NCBI GenBank assembly: GCA_910573755.1
Contig: CAJTBO010000001.1
Location: forward strand, 62,001-126,000
Direction: 5' to 3'
Origin: Lachnospiraceae bacterium
GTDB lineage: Bacteria; Bacillota; Clostridia; Lachnospirales; Lachnospiraceae
DNA length: 64,000 nt
The position numbers and the translations under genes are program-made. Below are positions 62,102 to 64,000 of this stretch, one piece after another (the first letter of the stretch is position 1; each line of letters opens with the position of its first letter). Under the pieces are notes generated by a model. The model had not been told where the DNA came from and searched no databases. It was given only the letters and a program-made list of their open reading frames with translations.

Positions 62102-63094
62102 TCAGTCTTCCCTGTATCCGGCCAAAAACTCCACATACCGTCCTGTACCGATCGCCACCGCCGTCATGGGATCCTCCGCCGTCATGGTATTAATGCCGGT
62201 TTTGTCCGAAATCAGTTCTTCCAGTCCTCTTAAAAGGCTGCCGCCCCCTGTCAGCACAATACCGCGGTCCGCAATATCCGCCGCCAGTTCGGGAGGCGTT
62301 TTCTCCAATACGCTGTGGATTGCTTCCACGATCTGGGAAGTGGTTTCTTTCAATGCCTCCTCCGTTTCCTCCGACGAAACACGGATCGTATTAGGCAGGC
62401 CGGATACAAGATTTCGCCCGCGCACATCCATAAAATCCGGTTCCGGTCTCGGGAAAGCGGAACCAATACGGATCTTGATATCCTCCGCCGTCCTTTCACC
62501 GATCAGAAGATTATGCTTCTTCCTCATATACCGGACGATCGCCTCATCAAAATCATCCCCTGCAATCTTAATGGATGCGCTGACTACCGTTCCTCCGAGA
62601 GAAATTACCGCCACATCGGAAGTACCGCCTCCGATATCCACGATCATATTGCCGCAGGGTTTTGAAATATCGATCCCGGCTCCGATCGCTGCCGCAATCG
62701 GTTCTTCGATCACGGAAACCTCCCTTGCCCCCGCCTGATAGGTCGCGTCTTCCACCGCTTTTTTCTCTACTTCCGTCACACCGCTGGGCACACATACCGC
62801 AATTCTCGGTTTCCGAATGCTTCGCTTTCCCAACGCCTTCTGAATAAAGTATTTCATCATTTTTTCGGTAACGGTATAATCGGAAATAACCCCCTGGCGA
62901 AGCGGCCTTACCGCCACAATATTACCGGGCGTCCTTCCCAGCATCAGCCTTGCGTCCTCACCGATCGCTTTGATCTTATTCGTATCTCTGTCAAAAGCAA
63001 CGACAGAAGGTTCTTTCAATACAACACCTTTTCCTCTGATATATACCAGTATGCTGGCTGTTCCCAAATCAATCCCTATATCCGTATACTGCAT
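62102..63094 (-). CDS. mbl: MreB-family actin-like cell-shape protein, Mbl type
   Basis: 330 residues, ATG 63094. Actin-fold ATP motifs: DIGIDLGTASILVYIRGKGV at the N-terminus (phosphate 1), GNMIVDIGGGTSDVAVISLG near 148-167 (phosphate 2), VLTGGGSLLRGLEELISDKT near 285 (adenosine). PSVVAFDRDTNKIKAIGEDA near 30 and ISDYTVTEKMMKYF are family standard. It forms membrane-bound filaments that guide wall synthesis for rod shape. Linkage to flagellar rod genes, as for mbl in Bacillus, favours Mbl over MreB, which is normally beside mreCD. Confidence 0.92.
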   Translation of the reverse strand: MQYTDIGIDLGTASILVYIRGKGVVLKEPSVVAFDRDTNKIKAIGEDARLMLGRTPGNIVAVRPLRQGVISDYTVTEKMMKYFIQKALGKRSIRKPRIAVCVPSGVTEVEKKAVEDATYQAGAREVSVIEEPIAAAIGAGIDISKPCGNMIVDIGGGTSDVAVISLGGTVVSASIKIAGDDFDEAIVRYMRKKHNLLIGERTAEDIKIRIGSAFPRPEPDFMDVRGRNLVSGLPNTIRVSSEETEEALKETTSQIVEAIHSVLEKTPPELAADIADRGIVLTGGGSLLRGLEELISDKTGINTMTAEDPMTAVAIGTGRYVEFLAGYRED

Positions 63095-63223
63095 CCCAAC
63101 TTAGCCCCTTTCCATGGTTTCACTCTATTGCATCGCACCCGTTAAGCGTTATTCCCTATTCTTAATTTTTCCATTTAGCACATATTTAAACATAAACTGG
63201 CACAATATTAAACATACAAAGCC

Positions 63224-63251
63224 ATTATAAACCACTTGAAAAGATTTTCAA
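63224..63251 (-). promoter_or_regulatory. Promoter of the mbl-flagellar rod operon
   Basis: Minus strand TTGAAA (63246-63251) and TATAAT (63224-63229) are separated by 16 bases. RNA would start near 63217, giving a leader of about 120 A/T-rich bases before mbl. Confidence 0.7.
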
Positions 63252-63273
63252 AGACCTTTCACGAAATTTTTAC

Positions 63274-63319
63274 AAAAAAAAGAGACGCAAAATAAGTCAG
63301 ATCTCTTATTTCGCGTCCC
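63274..63319 (-). terminator. Intrinsic terminator of the right-edge gene
   Basis: A 15-pair stem with two G-U pairs: arms 63305-63319 and 63282-63296 (minus-strand order), eight-base loop, followed on the minus strand by a run of eight U (63274-63281). It isolates mbl from the gene that enters from the right edge. Confidence 0.92.
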
Positions 63320-63385
63320 TGCTCTTTTGTCAATATCGTTTCACCGGTTTCTCTGCAATATACGTCCGTGAAATTACAGATTCCC

Positions 63386-64000
63386 CTAAGGCAGCAGATC
63401 AAATGCGCCTTTCGGTCCCCACATGACCGCATAACTCCTGAACTGATCGGTCGCAATCGTCACTGTACTGTCATTGACATCCATATCCTTTAAAATGCTT
63501 ACCGTACCATCCGCATTCAGCACCGCTACCGCATAATCCGCATATGCCGGGAAACTGAAGGGTACTGTCATTGTCACCAGAATTTTCTGATTCGTCTGGA
63601 GAACTCTCTCTTTTCTCCCGTTTTTCAGTTCGATCTCATAACAGGAAGCCCCCCTTGCACCGGCTCTCCATGCCGCATACCGCAAAGGTCCTGCCGAATA
63701 GGGCCCCGGTTCCGCAGCCCCGACTTCCAATGTGACGATCTGGTCGCCCACTGCAGCCCTTACTGCCGCCGCATCCGTAGTCGTACCTATATCATACATC
63801 TGGTATCCCTTGGACGCAGCACTTACCGTGCTGACGATATCCTTCGCATAAGTAGATATCCAGAGCTGCTCCAACGCATAGGGACTTACATTCCGGAACG
63901 CGTTAAACGTCCCCGCCGGCGCCGCTATGACCGCAAAGGTATCAAAATTGCTGCTGTCCACTGTCAGCGTCACCGGATTCGGATCCAGATCTCCCAGAAT
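63386..64000 (-). CDS. C-terminal part of a probable extracellular protein; runs off the right edge
   Basis: The frame is open from 64000 to the stop at 63386, giving 205 codons with no start needed inside the window. The sequence is rich in Ala, Val, Thr and Asp. It has beta-sandwich-like stretches (SSNFDTFAVIAAPAGTFNAF, SCYEIELKNGRKERVLQTNQ, STVTIATDQFRSYAVMWG) and no membrane helix or sortase motif at the end. I do not recognise the family; a secreted or surface protein is the best guess. The stop is followed by a strong terminator at 63274-63319. Confidence 0.6.
   Translation of the reverse strand: MLGDLDPNPVTLTVDSSNFDTFAVIAAPAGTFNAFRNVSPYALEQLWISTYAKDIVSTVSAASKGYQMYDIGTTTDAAAVRAAVGDQIVTLEVGAAEPGPYSAGPLRYAAWRAGARGASCYEIELKNGRKERVLQTNQKILVTMTVPFSFPAYADYAVAVLNADGTVSILKDMDVNDSTVTIATDQFRSYAVMWGPKGAFDLLP

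Noticed and set aside
1-64000. tRNA, rRNA, CRISPR, prophage or IS transposase genes
   Set aside because: No characteristic sequence or protein of these types was recognised on either strand.

Overview
The window looks like a chromosomal stretch of a low-to-mid GC endospore-lineage Firmicute, most likely a Clostridia/Lachnospiraceae-type anaerobe. The reasons are a free-standing Spo0A DNA-binding domain, the mbl-flhO-flhP order, the cdaA-cdaR-glmM order, ComFC next to a YvyF-like zinc protein, strong AGGAGG-type ribosome sites, and A/T-rich promoters with TTGACA/TATAAT-like boxes. Most genes lie on the minus strand. No rRNA, tRNA or CRISPR array was seen.

Region 1 (1-24.2 kb, minus) starts with a truncated HTH regulator at the left edge. 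It is followed by a probable long surface/exo-polysaccharide operon read from about 24.19 kb down to 0.59 kb. It contains an initiating polyprenyl-phosphate sugar transferase, a Wzz-type co-polymerase, an EpsG/Wzy-type polymerase, six soluble glycosyltransferases (GT2 and GT4) and six large polytopic membrane proteins. Three of these membrane proteins are near-tandem paralogues and two others form a second tandem pair. No Wzx flippase or ABC exporter is visible.

Region 2 (24.3-26.5 kb, plus) is a small divergent island: a stand-alone Spo0A effector domain followed by a CotH-like kinase, with a strong hairpin against the CotH ribosome site.

Region 3 (26.5-45.5 kb, mostly minus) holds more glycan genes. 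There is a GT2/DPM1-type enzyme with two GT-C-like membrane proteins, a related membrane protein, a bifunctional fucokinase/GDP-fucose pyrophosphorylase (Fkp-like) and RmlD. On the plus strand are a membrane protein and a YerB/DUF3048 lipoprotein. A GT2-GtrA-GT-C-GT-C module follows, which matches the three-component glycosylation scheme. A 190-bp element with 23-bp inverted ends, MITE-like, lies at 31.4 kb.

Region 4 (45.5-57 kb, minus) is housekeeping: leuA, an HPr gene, glmM, cdaR, cdaA, two membrane proteins of unknown function, a YvyF-like protein, comFC and recD2. Region 5 (56.6-59.8 kb) has a decayed membrane gene and a 741-residue membrane protein that appears to carry the same fold twice. 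Region 6 (59.9-64 kb) has a rod-binding protein, two FlgG-like rod/hook proteins, Mbl, and the C-terminus of a protein running off the right edge.

Taken together the window is dominated by cell-envelope glycan assembly, with at least 13 intact multi-spanning proteins of probable GT-C type. It is interleaved with c-di-AMP/peptidoglycan precursor control, cell shape and flagellar rod genes. Functions of the individual membrane glycosyltransferases are inferred from topology and neighbours, not demonstrated.
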